Part shown: positions 12,754 through 24,422 of the stretch, one piece after another
How positions within the stretch are numbered: position 1 is the first letter of the stretch
Layout of the letters: each line of letters begins with the position of its first letter
NCBI GenBank assembly: GCA_014281115.1
Contig: JACONQ010000011.1
Location: 2,356,001-2,420,000, forward strand
Source: Laburnicola sp. R22_1
Taxonomy: Eukaryota > Ascomycota > Dothideomycetes > Pleosporales > Didymosphaeriaceae
Direction of reading: 5' to 3'
Length of the DNA stretch: 64,000 bases
Made by a program: the position numbers and the translations under genes
The notes under the pieces: model-generated
What the model was told of the DNA's origin: nothing
The model's input: the letters and a program-made list of their open reading frames with translations, nothing else
Databases searched by the model: none

Positions 12754-13417
12754 CTTGACGAATCGTCTCTTTTAGAAGTCGTTTCTTGTTTTTGATCAAA
12801 GAATGCGTCGTTCGGTCGTATCGTGGCTATGTAAAAATAAATCTATGTATATTCGTACACCTGGTCTTGGGGAGTGTTAGTTAATAAACGGTAGGATTCG
12901 CTGAACGCAAGGTGACGGCGGACAAGTAAGCGCAGGGAGTTGTGAGCGGCGAAGGCAGCCGAGGTGAGGTTGTAAGACCGCATTGTCTTGTATGCAGGCT
13001 GCACGGACTTCGTTAGTCAGATCGTAGGTAAGCGAGCCATCTCCACCCTTTTGGATAACGACAACAATGGAACACTGATTCTGGCTTTGTATTGCCAAAG
13101 AAATCACCAGCAGTAGAAGCAATACAGACAACAGAAGATTAGAATCTTGTAGAGTAGTGTGGGTTGCTCGACTGGACGGGAAAAATCGGGTTCCTTGTAT
13201 CTCAGACAGACAGCACGTTTGATAGGCTTACAATATGATTCTTGTGATATTGGAGGCAGAATAGCTTCAGTGACCTTTCAATTACTACAAACCTACACTT
13301 TATACAAAAAAGCTTTTAAAGGAACAATCATGTACAAGATGCAATTACGTCAGTCTATCCACACGACAACGACATTATCAGTACAACCTATCCCCTCGCC
13401 AAGGTACGGGTTGCACT
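12754..13417. other. intergenic region, RPB11 upstream / PAN1 downstream
   Basis: It holds the 5' side of RPB11 and the 3' side of PAN1, both on -. No supported gene, RNA or repeat was seen. Confidence 0.5.
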
Positions 13418-16400
13418 CTATAGAACCCTCCCCGCGATTGAGGATTGGCTCCTGTCCTTCGTTTCAACTTTCCTTAGGCCCTTGCCCGCCTGGATCTCGC
13501 CTAGCAGTGCACCTCGGTTCGGTGCTCCACCTGGAGGCCTCGTTGGCATCGCGGGCGGGGGAGGAGGCCCTCCAGACGGAGGAGGAGGTGGTCCTGGGGG
13601 CGGCGGGGGTGCACCACTTGTTGGCATGGGCGGGGGTGGCGGTATACCTGAAGGCGAGGATACCGCTGGACTATCAGCGCGATCGCTCTTGTTGTCCATC
13701 GAAGAGAGCGGGCGTGGGGGAGCCATTGTACCAAATAGCAGAGAGGCCAACTGCTTGGCGCCTCCCTGTGGTGCTTCTTCATCGTCAGACGAGGAATCAT
13801 CAGAATCCACAACAGACCAGTCATCTTCCTCTTGGCGTCCTCTCGTGCGCGCAGGAGCGGCCGGCTCACTAAACGCGGCCTTGTTGGCATTCTCCTGGGT
13901 CAAGCGATGGAATGGATTGGTGGACACCTCACTGGTATTGCTAGGGAGGGGAGGAGGCGTTGGGGCGTGGTTGTCCTGATTAGACAAAGCCATCTTCTTG
14001 AGGAAGGGATTCTTCGTCTCTCCGTCGCCATGCCCAGGGTGAGGGCTGGTGAGCGACGAAGATGGTGGGCTTGCCATGGATGGTGGCGTGCTGTTCTGGT
14101 GCGGCATTGGCGGAGCTAATTGTGGCATTGATGGTGCCGGTGGAGGTGCTGACGAAGCAGTGTCACGAGGAAGCTCTTGACTAGCCGTGGGTGTGTTGTC
14201 TTGGGGAGTTATGTTCTGAGGTCCCTCATCATCTGATGAAGAATCCTCGTCGTTCAGACTCTCCAGTTGCAGCTGGAGTTGGCGCTCGCGCTCACGAATC
14301 TCCTCCAGCTTCCGCCGCTGGGACGCAAGTTGTGCTTCCTTCTCTTTAGCTTCACGTTGTGCCGCTTGTTTTCGCTTCTTTTGCTCCGCCTTTTGGAGTT
14401 TGCCTTGCTCAACCTGTTCTTGCAAAGCGCGGAGTTTTGCTTCAGCTTCCTCTTCCTGCTGGGCCAGTTCGTTCTCTTGCCGGCGCTCTTCCTCCCTGCA
14501 ATAGTAATCAGCATATGTCGTCGAAAAAACGTTGGGAACAAACATACTCCATGCGTTTACGCTCTGCTTGTTCGGCTTCTTGCTGTTCGCGTAGAGCTTT
14601 CTCAGCCATGTCATGCTCAGCCTTTTTGACCTCTCCCTCATGCTGATCAGCCTTTGGCTTTCTGGACGCTGGCGGTGGCGGCGCTTTCTTGCCACTAGTC
14701 TTCGTTGCCACTGGCGGTGCAATCGATTCTTCGTTCAGACGCCTCTGTCTCTCCTCTTCGCGGCGCGCATCTTCTTCCTCGGCCTTACGACGTTTGTCTT
14801 CCATTTCTTTCTTCTCGCGTTCCTGGCGCTGCTGCGCGCTCTCTCCTCCTTTGACTGGAGGCCGCAATCCAAGAGCAGCCAGCCTCTCAGCCATACGCGC
14901 CTCGGCTTGTTGTTTGATGAAAGCGGCGCGCTCCTCAGGGGTCTTGTAGGATGAGTACGAACCACCACCGGAAGTGGTTGACGATGGCCGAGGGGTTGGT
15001 TCAGCACTGAGTGCTGGACTTGAGTAGCGAGATGAAGCAGCAGCTTGACTGGTTTCTTCACCGCGAGTAGTTGCCGGCTGCCGAGGGGTGCCCTCTTTCC
15101 TTACACGAGAAGACCGACTGCTCCGCTGTAGATCAAAAATAAAATCTTTTACTTCATCCTCAACGCCCAAGCCATCCTCCCATCGGCGTCGCTCATGTTC
15201 GCTAGTGGTATCATGTCCACCCTCCTTAAGACTGGCTTCTAAACCTTTAGTATATTCGTTAACGCTGTCTTCTACGTCGCGGATCATCCGCTCGTTGTTT
15301 TCACGCTCAGCCCGAATTCGGGAACTCTCCTTCTCCAAGCGCTCAGCAGCCGCACCCGTGTCATCGCTAGAAGGCACAGGTTTGCCTGTCAAAGCAGCCG
15401 AACGTGCTTGCATCATAGCTTTAGCACGAGCCTTCAATCGATCAGATTCCGTGATTGAGCCACCGGGCCCGGTGCCCACAATGGTTGATGCGGATCCAGG
15501 GTGTGCTTTTGCGTCTTTGAGCCTGAATAGCTCCAATTGAGCATCCGCAATCTCACGTTCTGTTCGACGTACATTGGAAGCTAGTTCAGGTAAGCGATCG
15601 GTCAAGTTCTGCAGTTGACGCTTCAGAGCACGACGCTCTGCATCTGAATCATTCGACCTCAGAGAGGCCTGCGGATGGGCATCGATGTCTTCTTGGATCC
15701 TGCGAATACGGCGATATAAGTCTTCTGCTTCTCGCCGATCTCTACGGTCTAGCGCATCATCTTCGTCCGCCGCATTCTCATCACGAATGTCTACGGCATC
15801 CAAAAGGATCTGCTTCTCCCTGACTAGCTTTCTGAGTTGATCGAGGGAAAATTCAGGGTCCGAACGCTCCGAACCGGTAGAAGATTGTGTTGCTGGAGAT
15901 GGAGAGCGACCGCCCGCACCAACACGATGCCGGGCGCTCGAGCGATATCCCATGTTGTCATCATTGTTACGGAAGACAGTAGCATCTTTGCGACCGCCTG
16001 TGGATGGACTTCCAGCTCGGAAGGAGTGGGATTTGAGATAGCTGACGCCAGTTTTCTGCGGCTGCAAAAATGCACCAGAGTTCTTCCTGTCTTCGGCATC
16101 TCGAGATAACAGAGACTTCATAGCGCCAATCGACGCGTTGATGTTGCGGGTTGACGGCGGTATCAGCTCGGGAGGAAGTCGATTTGGAACGGGATACCCA
16201 TTGAGCTTCCGGTAGATAAGATGCATGGCCACTGCAAACTCATCCAGGTTCAGTCGACCACGATCCGCAGAATCAGCGAGTGTCCAGATACGCTCCATGT
16301 CGGGTTTCGAAAGCCCACTCTGACCAAAGATCTCAAGCGCTTGTTCGCCGCTGATGTAACCTTTACCTAGGCCGTCCCAAGCCCTGAAGGTATCATCATA

Positions 16401-17675
16401 GAGCTTTTTCTCGCCCTTGGTGATAGCCCATGGGATAGTCGCGTTGCCACTCAGGCCAGCTGTGGTGTAGTTGCTACCGGCATCTCGACCTGTCTGCGGC
16501 ATCATACGCTGAGCCAGTGCCTCAATGTTCGGTAAGCCCGTGGCAGGGTTATTGACTAGACCCCACTGCCCGGGGGCTCCTGTAGGTTGCGCGTTCAATG
16601 GAGCGAAACCGGTCGTGGGCTGGGGGGTCAGACCCGTGGGCTGGGCATTCAGGCCTCCGCCAAAACCTGTAGGCATTGGAGGCATGGGTGGACGAGGGCC
16701 CGTGTATCCGCCTCCGAGATTTTGTCCGAATCCTGTAGCCTGAGACTGCAAACCCCCGATTTGGGGTCCACTATACCCGGTCGGCTGAGACACAAGTGTA
16801 TTTAGCAGCTGGCTGTTGGACTGCTGTGGCTGCGGCTGTTGGATCGTAGGCACGTTCTGCGAACCCTGGCTCGTCGACTCGTCAAACTTTGGGGCATTGC
16901 TTGCGGGAGCTGCACGACCCGGCTGGTCGTCTGCGACGCCAAAGGAAATTATGTCCACCATGCTCGACACTTCGTTCTTGACGCGGTCCGGCAGCGAGGT
17001 CGGAAGGTCTTTGCCTGTCAACTTCAAGTTACATAGGTACATGGCGAGAGCGAACTCGGGGAAGAGAAGCTGGCCCGCCTTGGTGGTGTCGGATAAAGAC
17101 CTGCGCCTTCTTAGCATTTTCAGAATACGTCTTGATCTCGAGCCCTACCAGATGTGCGACAGAGCGTCTCCGGGGAGCTTGGATCGCATCAGCAGGTCCC
17201 GCGCTTGGTCTCCCGACATAGCCTGCGCATTGCCCACGGCCGACTTGAACAACTGCTCGAATTTGGCCTGGTCCTGGGCTGTGATGAAGGACAGCCTCAT
17301 GTTGGGGATCTTGTTCGTCTTCGCAGGGGGCGGCGGCGGGGCGGGCTGGGACGAGGCTCTGAACGAGTCGGCCATCTGCGCCGAAGTCATGCCCGTGGGC
17401 TGTGGTTGTTGTGGTTGCTGCGCGGGCGGTGCGCCGGTCTGGAAGGGCGGCTGCTGCTGCTGCTGCTGTTGCGGGAAGCCCTGCGGCTGGCCCGGATAGC
17501 CTGTAAACTGCGGCTGCATCTGCATCTGGCCTCCTGCAAATCCAGTCGGCTGAGGTCCCAGGCCGCCCTGGAAGCCGCCGGGCTGCTGGAAGGATTGCTG
17601 CTGGCCATACTGCGGCTGCTGCCCAGGTCGGGCGCTGTTCCCGCCCCCCAAGTACGAGTTGGACCCAGAGAACAT
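13418..17675 (-). CDS. PAN1: Pan1-like actin cytoskeleton/endocytosis scaffold
   Basis: This endocytic coat scaffold activates Arp2/3-driven actin assembly at cortical patches. Three exons on -: 17,149-17,675, 14,548-17,100 and 13,418-14,495, giving 1,385 residues (yeast Pan1 is 1,480). The 48- and 52-bp introns keep frame; the first joins to read [13 protein letters not shown]. Domains: a Gln/Gly/Pro-rich start, EH domain 1 at about 126-226, several LxxQxTG sites (e.g. [17 protein letters not shown]), which are the known Prk1/Ark1 kinase targets of Pan1, then EH domain 2 at about 400-490. A long coiled coil follows, then an Arg/Glu-rich helical stretch, a polyproline tract and a terminal WH2 motif ([17 protein letters not shown]) that binds actin. 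It is divergent from the small gene at 17,907. No lesions were seen. Confidence 0.95.
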
Positions 17676-17906
17676 GGCGGCTATCGGTCGCGCGGATGGA
17701 GCTTAGGAGGCGACTCGCATGGGCGTTGTCGTGGTCAGGTAGGAATAGAAGTGGAAGTCGAGGGGACAGACGGCGGAGGTAACACTGGTGAAGATGCAGT
17801 CGCGCCGTCTGTGCCGCGTGTCGTGTATTCACGCTAGCATCCAAGCTTCGTCCAAGCTCACCCACCTCAGCGTCACTCCCAACTCCGCCGGCCTGCAGCC
17901 TGCAAG

Positions 17907-18216
17907 ATGTCTGGCCAACAGAACGGCGACACTCGCCATCATGCCGAGCCTGACTTTGCCCAGGTGTGTACCTAGACTAGGCGCTTGTCGTTTCTCAGTG
18001 TTGCCCTGTTCGCTGACCAAGTCCATCCAGGCCTTGCAGGATCTAGCTCGTGGTGAACGCGCAGCCGCGGCCCTGGAAAACCACCTTGATTCCGTGGAAA
18101 AGAAGATCGAGGAAATGCTCGCGAAAGCCGAAGAGGACGAGAAGAACCTTAAAGCGCAGTCGAAGCCGCCGAGCGACCAGCCGTCTTCGACCGATAAGAA
18201 CACCGGCGCGTCATGA
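17907..18216 (+). CDS. small coiled-coil protein, function unknown
   Basis: Two exons, 17,907-17,963 and 18,031-18,216, give 80 residues. The 67-bp intron (GTGTGT...CCAG) removes an in-frame TAG, and the junction reads DFAQALQDLARGER. The product starts MSGQQNGDTRHHAEPDF. Its middle is an amphipathic helix rich in Ala, Glu and Lys (AAAALENHLDSVEKKIEEML) that looks like a coiled coil, and it ends in a polar Ser/Pro/Thr tail. There is no signal peptide or membrane segment. I do not recognise the family. A clean intron, a good start context (CAAGATGTC) and a promoter region of about 230 bp shared with PAN1 support a real gene. Confidence 0.7.
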
Positions 18217-18407
18217 AGCAATTGAGCTTTCGTTTCAATGCGTAATGGTGGATGCGTGAGGGCAGGACGAGATGCTGTCTACGACTTGGTGTTCTGCTCG
18301 GGAGTTTACATGGAACTGGAAAATGAGAAAGAGACACATCGACAGCTGCTAGGTTCTATCTGCAGTCACTCGGCTGTTGCACTAGGATCATCTGGGACCT
18401 ATATCGT

Positions 18408-19629
18408 CTAGATACCTCCAATTGTCGAAGGCATGATGCTTGAGCTGTCTGCTTCAAAGACCTTGTCCAAGTGGAAAGTGCCCTCACTGTCCTTCTCCAC
18501 CACTCCCACCTCCGTAATAATTCCGTCAATCAACTCAGCCGGTGTCATGTCGAAAGCTGGATTCCAGACTCCGATCCCATTTGCAGCAATGCTGACAGTT
18601 TCGACGACTGCAAGATCCAAATTCACTCCGTCATGCCTCGGTCCTTTCACCAGTGTTACCTCTCTACCTGGCCGCTCTTCGATGACAATGTCGCTGCCAG
18701 ATTTGGTGTCGAGATCGATGGTAGTTCGCGGCGCGGCAACGAGGAACTTGACTCCATGGTGTCTGGCAAGGATCGCTAATGAGTAAGTCCCAATCTTGTT
18801 TGCAGTGTCACCATTGGCAGCAACTCTGTCCGCACCAACCACAATACCTGCAATGTTCTCGTCATCTCCCCTCAGACGAAGTAGCGCAGCCGCCATCGAG
18901 TCCGTAATCAGAGTGGCGGGTATCTTGTCGTGGACTAGCTCGAAAGCTGTCAGGCGAGATCCTTGGTTGTACGGCCTGGTCTCAGAGCAGAAAGCATGCT
19001 TCAGATTTCCTGCAGCATGCAACGACCGGATGACGCCGAGAGCGGTACCATATCCAGCGGTAGCAAGAGAACTGTCTGATCAGTCATGATCAATAGAATT
19101 CTCGGACGGCTTACCCAGTGTTGCAGTGCGTCAACATGCTGACCGGTCCATTCTTTGCGGCTTTCGAGTTCTTCAGTATCCATGCCGCGCCATGCCGTCC
19201 AATGTTCTCATTGTCGCTCACGTCGTCGATCAACATCTTCTCTGCTGCCGACACGTACGCTTCCCGCACAGAATCACCAGTTGCTCCGTCTTTTGTTGCG
19301 GCATCGTCGGTGATTTTCTTCAATTTGCGAGCTGCATCCGCGAGATTTACAGCAGTCGGCCGGCTCGTCACCAGATAATCCAGCTTTTCGAAAACGAAAA
19401 TTTTGACCTCTTCGGAAATCGAGGGCAGCTTCATATTCACTAACTCGACGGCAAGAGCTAGTGCCGCTACAATAGCGATCGCGGGCGCGCCTCGCGTTCG
19501 CATTTCCTTGATGGCATGCCATGCGTCGGTACTTGAGTAGATGTGATCATATTCCTCGGCGTGTGGAAGCTTTAGTTGGTCGAGGATCTCCAGCTGACCT
19601 CTGGCGTACTTGATCGCCTGGAGCACCAT
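18408..19629 (-). CDS. MRI1: methylthioribose-1-phosphate isomerase
   Basis: It converts 5-methylthioribose 1-phosphate to 5-methylthioribulose 1-phosphate in the methionine salvage pathway; the fold is that of the eIF2B alpha/beta/delta family. Two exons on -, 19,115-19,629 and 18,408-19,071, with a 43-bp intron, give 392 residues, the usual fungal length. Visible motifs: [11 protein letters not shown] near residue 45, the catalytic Cys at about 169 in [15 protein letters not shown] (formed across the splice), [16 protein letters not shown], and the catalytic Asp at about 253 in [18 protein letters not shown]. These separate it from true eIF2B subunits, which lack the Cys. It is divergent from the aldo-keto reductase across 381 bp. 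Confidence 0.95.
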
Positions 19630-20010
19630 CTTGAACAGCCGCGAGCAAAGTCTTTCGGTGCTGGAGAAAAAGTTGGGCTGTGTTTGCCCAATGCGACGAC
19701 TAACGTCAGGGCGGGTGCGCCGCGCTCTACAGGGATAGCAGGCATCACCGCGTCGCTAGCGCGGGGTCTGGAGGGGAAGCTTCACCACATCCATGGATTC
19801 CGCACACACAGGTGCTCCGAACGCGCAATCGTCCACTGGAAATGAGAACGAGAGCGCTACTTTTCAACCAAAGCCGTGAAGTTGATGCTCGAAGTGTGCT
19901 TGTTGACCGGCCACCTCATCTTCATCACTTGCTCAAACTGGTGACAGTAAGTGTCGATGCCTTTCGAAGCCCGCACAAGTAGTTGACAACGTTACTTTAG
20001 AGCCTTGATC
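19630..20010. promoter_or_regulatory. shared upstream region of MRI1 and the aldo-keto reductase
   Basis: The 381 bp between two divergent start codons must hold both promoters. I saw no specific site that I can name with confidence. Confidence 0.5.
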
Positions 20011-20914
20011 ATGGCTTCAAAACTCAGCGTAGCCACTACCCTCCCTCTTCCCGGCTCTAAATACGTTATTCCTCAGATTGGCTTCGGCGTCTACCAATCC
20101 CCACCGCCCACCTGCGTTAATTCCTGTCTTTCAGCCTTCAAAGCAGGCTACCGCCACATCGACACAGCGCAATACTATGCCAACGAATCTAGCGTCGGCC
20201 GTGCAATTCGCGACTCAGGCATCCCCCGATCCGAGCTCTTCATCACAACCAAGATCCTCTCGCCGGGCAAGGACATCGACTCGACGTACCATTCGATCGT
20301 AGAAAGTGTCAAGAAGCTCGACGATGGAGAGAAGGGATACGTGGATTTGTTCTTGATACATAGCCCCAATGGTGGGAAGGAAGGAAGACGGCTGATGTGG
20401 CTTGCGTTGGAGAAGGCCAAGAGCGAGGGGAAGGTGAGGGATATCGGTGTTAGTAATTATGGCATTGGACATATTGAGGAGATCAAGGAGTTTGGCAGTA
20501 TTTGGCCACCTGCGGCGAACCAGATCGAGGTATGCCGTGATATAGGAGGAGGACTTGAATTGAACTAACAGTGTACAGCTCCACCCCTGGTGCCAGCAGC
20601 GCGAGGCCGTTAAGTACTGCAACGAGAACTCCATCGTAGTCGAAGCGTACTGCCCTCTTGTCCGCAACCAGAAAGCAGACGACAAGACGCTCAATGATGT
20701 CGCGAATAAGCACAAGACATCACCTCATCAGGTCCTCATTCGGTATTGCTTGCAAAAGGGGTGGGTGCCGCTACCGAAAAGCGACACGCCAGAGAGAATT
20801 GTCGGCAATGCAGATGTTTATGGCTTCGAGCTGGATGAAAAAGATATCGAGGCTTTGGATGGGCTGGATCAGGGAGCAGAGGGAGCGATTGTGCAGGCTG
20901 TCAGCAACTCCTAA
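20011..20914 (+). CDS. aldo-keto reductase (NADPH-dependent)
   Basis: This is a cytosolic oxidoreductase of the AKR superfamily that reduces carbonyl substrates; the actual substrate cannot be inferred. Exons 20,011-20,529 and 20,579-20,914 are separated by a 49-bp intron and give 284 residues, typical for the family. The catalytic tetrad is complete: Asp51 (GYRHIDTAQYY), Tyr56, Lys81 (LFITTKI) and His117 (LFLIHSPNG). The cofactor-side motifs KVRDIGVSNYG and WVPLPKSDTPERI are present. The ATG at 20,011 is chosen because the frame upstream has no other ATG. It resembles fungal AKR3/AKR5-like enzymes. Confidence 0.93.
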
Positions 20915-21332
20915 GAAGGGCGTTGTCAACAGGTATGCTGTAGACTCATGGAGCGCATGTGCTACCAGCATTTCGGAGTATATTACTGTAGTACGCGGTA
21001 TTCTAACCGATCTGACCTACGAACAGCTTGCAGTCCCAACCATATTGCATACATTGCTTATACATTCACTGGAGGCCAGATACCAACACTGGCAATACTC
21101 ACCCACCCACTCTTCCATGTATGCGTCAGCTTCCGTTCGAAAGTTGCACATGTCACGCCACACATGCATTTGAGCATACGTGTCCAATATGCAGCTCCTT
21201 TCCGGTCAGAGTTCCAACTTCGAAGGTTCCAAGGTTAAATCGCAGCCACGTGACTAATTTGGCACCTGGGCAGGCAGGCCCACTGGAGCGATCTCCGATC
21301 AGGAAGGAATCTACGATCCCCAAGTGTCTCGA

Positions 21333-21544
21333 GAAGCTTCTCGTGGGCTCTCTATTTCCTAAAGTAGAGCTGTATCATTCGATCTGTCGTCACTCATGCC
21401 ACATATGAGGGCATCGCGCCTTCTAGAATGTCTCCGAACTTTCTCCGACTATCGTCACATTTCCGTCACATCATACCAGAAACATCCAGCACGGCCGAGC
21501 ACCGTCACTCTGAAGCTCTTTTCCAGCTTGCCCAAATATTTAAA
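21333..21544 (+). promoter_or_regulatory. heat-shock elements and TATA box upstream of hsp20
   Basis: A perfect GAAGCTTC lies at 21,333-21,340. At 21,420-21,444 the 5-bp units read cTTCt, aGAAt, one gap unit, cGAAc, tTTCt, which is a correctly phased gapped heat-shock element for Hsf1. TATTTAAA at 21,537-21,544 is a plausible TATA box, 65 bp before the first ATG of the Hsp20 gene. Confidence 0.75.
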
Positions 21545-21608
21545 CCCCTCCATCCACCTCCCAAAAGCTAATCATCAGAACAACAAATCGAGCGACCAAA
21601 AGCCTTTT

Positions 21609-22301
21609 ATGCAATCATTGCGCACAACTCTTCGCCAAGTTCCAACCCACCTCAAACGCAACCGCATCACCAAGCCAATCACATCCACAAGGCCACTCAC
21701 AACAACTACGCCAAAAATGGCTCTCTTCCCACGCTTCACCCAGGAGTTCGCACCCCTCTTCCGCCTCATGGACGACTATGACCACCGCGTCATCCGTCCC
21801 GACTTTGAGAAACAACTGCGCTCGGTGCGCTCCTTCACACCCAAGTTCGATGTCAAGGAGCTCGAGGGCGCGTACGAGCTCCATGGAGAATTCCCCGGCA
21901 TCGAGCAGAAGGACATCAACATCGAGTGGACCGATTCCAACACACTCACTGTCTCAGGAAGGCACGAGACTGTGAGGGAGGAGGGTCAGCGCCCCGGAGC
22001 AGTCATCGAAGGTGCCGAGGGCACGTCCGAGAAGCACCACTACGAGAAGCCGCGCGTTGAGGACGAGGGCGGCGATGGAGAGACCCAGGTCGCTAAGCAG
22101 GGTTCCAAGGACGTCGCTAAGAGCGAGGGTGGTCCGAAGTACTGGGTCAGCGAGCGTTCCGTGGGCGAGTTCCACCGTAGCTTCAGCTTCCCTACCCGTG
22201 TCGATCAAGATGCTGTCAAGGCCTCGCTCAAGAATGGTATCCTCTCCATCGTCGTCCCGAAGGCCAAGGCACCGCAGCCACGCAAGATCAACATCGAGTA
22301 A
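21609..22301 (+). CDS. small heat-shock protein, Hsp20/alpha-crystallin family
   Basis: This ATP-independent holdase chaperone is an unspliced gene of 230 codons from the ATG at 21,609. A second in-frame ATG at 21,717 in strong context (CCAAAAATGG) would give 194 residues starting MALFPRFTQEFAPLF. The alpha-crystallin domain runs from about TPKFDVKELEGAYELHGEFP to the end, with the family's LKNGILSIVVPK near the C-terminus. A charged insert of about 65 residues splits the domain, as in fungal Hsp30-type proteins. The 36 residues before the second ATG are rich in Arg, Thr and Ser and contain no acidic residue, like a mitochondrial presequence. The same frame is open further upstream to 21,396, but the TATA box at 21,537 argues against that start. 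Confidence 0.92.
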   Translation: MQSLRTTLRQVPTHLKRNRITKPITSTRPLTTTTPKMALFPRFTQEFAPLFRLMDDYDHRVIRPDFEKQLRSVRSFTPKFDVKELEGAYELHGEFPGIEQKDINIEWTDSNTLTVSGRHETVREEGQRPGAVIEGAEGTSEKHHYEKPRVEDEGGDGETQVAKQGSKDVAKSEGGPKYWVSERSVGEFHRSFSFPTRVDQDAVKASLKNGILSIVVPKAKAPQPRKINIE

Positions 22302-22962
22302 GCGGTTGCTTGAGTTGCGATCTTCCCGACGGCTTGACGTTCGACGTTTGACGTGGACCTAGGCTGGGTCATCGACATTTTCCCTCCTTTCCAAATTCCG
22401 ATCTCTGAAAACGGGTCGCAACCACGGTCCATGAAGCATAGCATGGAGTTATCCTACAATATCACATCGGCATGGCGTATCATGGATTCAGAGGTTTCTC
22501 ACCTACTCTTCGAGACTGATGGTGCAATGGGAAGGAGGATCGGTGGTTTAACATGTACATGAGACTGTATGTAATACACTGCCTGAATTGAGAACTGTTC
22601 AAATCAACTCCAGGGCTTGTGTCCGCTCATGTGAATGCTTTCGCATGCGTAACAGTGCGCCATACCGCATGTGAGCTACAATGGACAAATTGTTTATAGT
22701 TCTATTTCCAATACTGAAATTGTCAAACTTGTCCTGTCCGATCCATTGCGTCAGGGAACTTAAGCGGTCCTGTTATGTTGGCACATGCTTATTGATCAAC
22801 AGTGAGCGTTCGTCTTTGAAATAGTCCATTGCACTCCTCCGTAGCAAATGCCCCTTGTCCTCGAATAAAATCATTATATCAAAAGATGTCTCCAAGCAAG
22901 TCTATATCGATCCCCATAATCCCGAAATGCGCCCTACTCGTGACACCAGTTAAAACAGCCCT
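22302..22962. other. intergenic region between convergent hsp20 and HIS1
   Basis: This 661-bp region carries the 3' ends of two convergent genes. No gene or repeat was recognised. Confidence 0.5.
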
Positions 22963-24118
22963 CTATTGAGTTCGTGAATTCTCGATCTTCGTGACCAGAA
23001 TATCCTCAGCTCCCGCTTCGGTCAGCTTGTCCATTGCAACGGCAATCTCTTTCCGTTCCACCATGGCCGAGACTGCGACCCAGCCATCTTCTTCCAGAGC
23101 GGTGACGGTCGGTGCGCGCTTGCCAGGGGTAATGTTGCGGACGTACTCAAGCTTGGAGCGCTCGATGTTGTAGGTGCATAGAACATATCGTTGGGCAGCT
23201 AGACAAGTTAGTGGCTTGTAAGACATGGTTATTTCTAGACCTACTTATGACACCCTTTATCCTAGCGGTGATGAGATCGACAAGCTTCGAGTCTGACGGG
23301 TGTTTGGACTTGATGAGGACAGCGCTCGTGTCGACAACAGTGGAGATGGCATGGAGACCCGCAGCACGCATGGTCTCTCCAGACTCGACGAGATCGACAA
23401 TGCCATCGGCAACACCGAGCGCGCAGGCAGCCTCTACGCTTCCACCAACGTACTTTATCTTCGTCTTCAACTTCGCTTTCATTTCGCCGTTTGCGTCGTC
23501 ATTTCTGGCATCTCCTGCATGCTCTGCTTCTAGTTTTCGGAAGTATTGTTCAGTGAGGTTCGTGAAGCTCGTGACGACGTTCTTTCCGATCAGATCCTCT
23601 GGCTTCGTCAGGGTGCCCTTCTGAGGCACCTGGACCTGCAGCTTGCACCGGCCAAAGTCAAGGTCCATGACTTCTACAACGCCCGTGGTCGCCGTGGGAG
23701 GCTCGGCGCACTCATGCTCGGCCACTTGGTCCCTGCCGGTGATACCAAGGTCCACCCTCCCCTCCCCGATGAACGTCGGGATATCCGCGGCGGGCAAGAA
23801 TATCAGAGCGAGCGGGAGGTTTTTGACGAGCGCGATATCGAGGCGCGAGTGGCGGTGGAACTGAATGTCAGAACCATGGAGAAGGTCTAGACAGGCTTGG
23901 TTGAGACGGCCCTCTAGCAACAGTCAGTGTCGGGACCAAGACGCCAGTACAGCCTGAGACGTACTTTTGGGCACCGCAAACAACAGCCGGTCATTCAAAC
24001 TACTCCCCAGCATGTCAGTCATGAACGGCAAGCGTCTGCTCCCCTTGTGCTGGCGCTGCACCAGAACCTCGTCGCCATTGACTCCGTGGGCGCCATTTGC
24101 AGCGTCTGCGGAAGGCAT
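22963..24118 (-). CDS. HIS1: ATP phosphoribosyltransferase, first step of histidine synthesis
   Basis: It condenses ATP with phosphoribosyl pyrophosphate, the committed and histidine-inhibited step. Three exons on -: 23,965-24,118, 23,245-23,913 and 22,963-23,198 (introns 51 and 46 bp), giving 352 residues. The joins restore NDRLLFAVPKKGRLNQ and KGVITAQRYVLCTYN, both family blocks. Also present are LVFLPAADIPTF-like LIFLPAADIPTFIGEGRVDL, GITGRDQVAEH, the phosphoribosyl-binding DLVESGETMRAAGL, and the long-form regulatory C-terminal domain (TPGKRAPTVTALEEDGWVAV). The start is uncertain: ATGs at 24,118 and 24,022 are both in frame, and the second would give 320 residues, closer to the yeast length of 297. 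Two Gcn4/CPC1-type sites lie upstream. Confidence 0.95.
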
Positions 24119-24422
24119 CCTGGGTGGTTGGGGACGAGACAAAGTACGTACGAACCGACGAACTCCATGGCTCTTATGGGGCGATCCAATCTATAAGGTG
24201 CGTCCCGGGCGCGAACGGCGGCGTCAAGGTCTGCTGGCCCTAAATTACTGACGATGCGGCTTGTCCAACGGGGCCTACGTACGAGGATCTAATTGGGCCC
24301 GAGGTGCCTGAGAATGGGGACCGGGGTGGATGCAACTGCAGGGCGTGCGCGGGATGGATATGGGGGGATTTGTCGTTTTCGTTTGTGTTGACTTGCCCTC
24401 TATCCCTCTATTGTATCATGTA

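Noticed and set aside
12877..13131. 84-codon - strand frame with a hydrophobic start and several Cys, like a small secreted protein
   Set aside because: It begins at TTG rather than ATG and overlaps the upstream and downstream regions of RPB11 and PAN1; there is no other support.
13482..13979. Gly-rich + frame opposite PAN1
   Set aside because: It is the antisense shadow of the PAN1 polyproline tract.
17154..17837. 227-codon + frame opposite PAN1 exon 1
   Set aside because: It is a shadow of the Gln/Pro-rich PAN1 start, with Arg/Leu-rich composition typical of antisense frames.
24119..24165. Extra 5' exon of HIS1 (ATG at about 24,161, MEFVGS joined to MPSADA)
   Set aside because: The frame would fit, but the implied intron is only about 32 bp, shorter than any other intron here.
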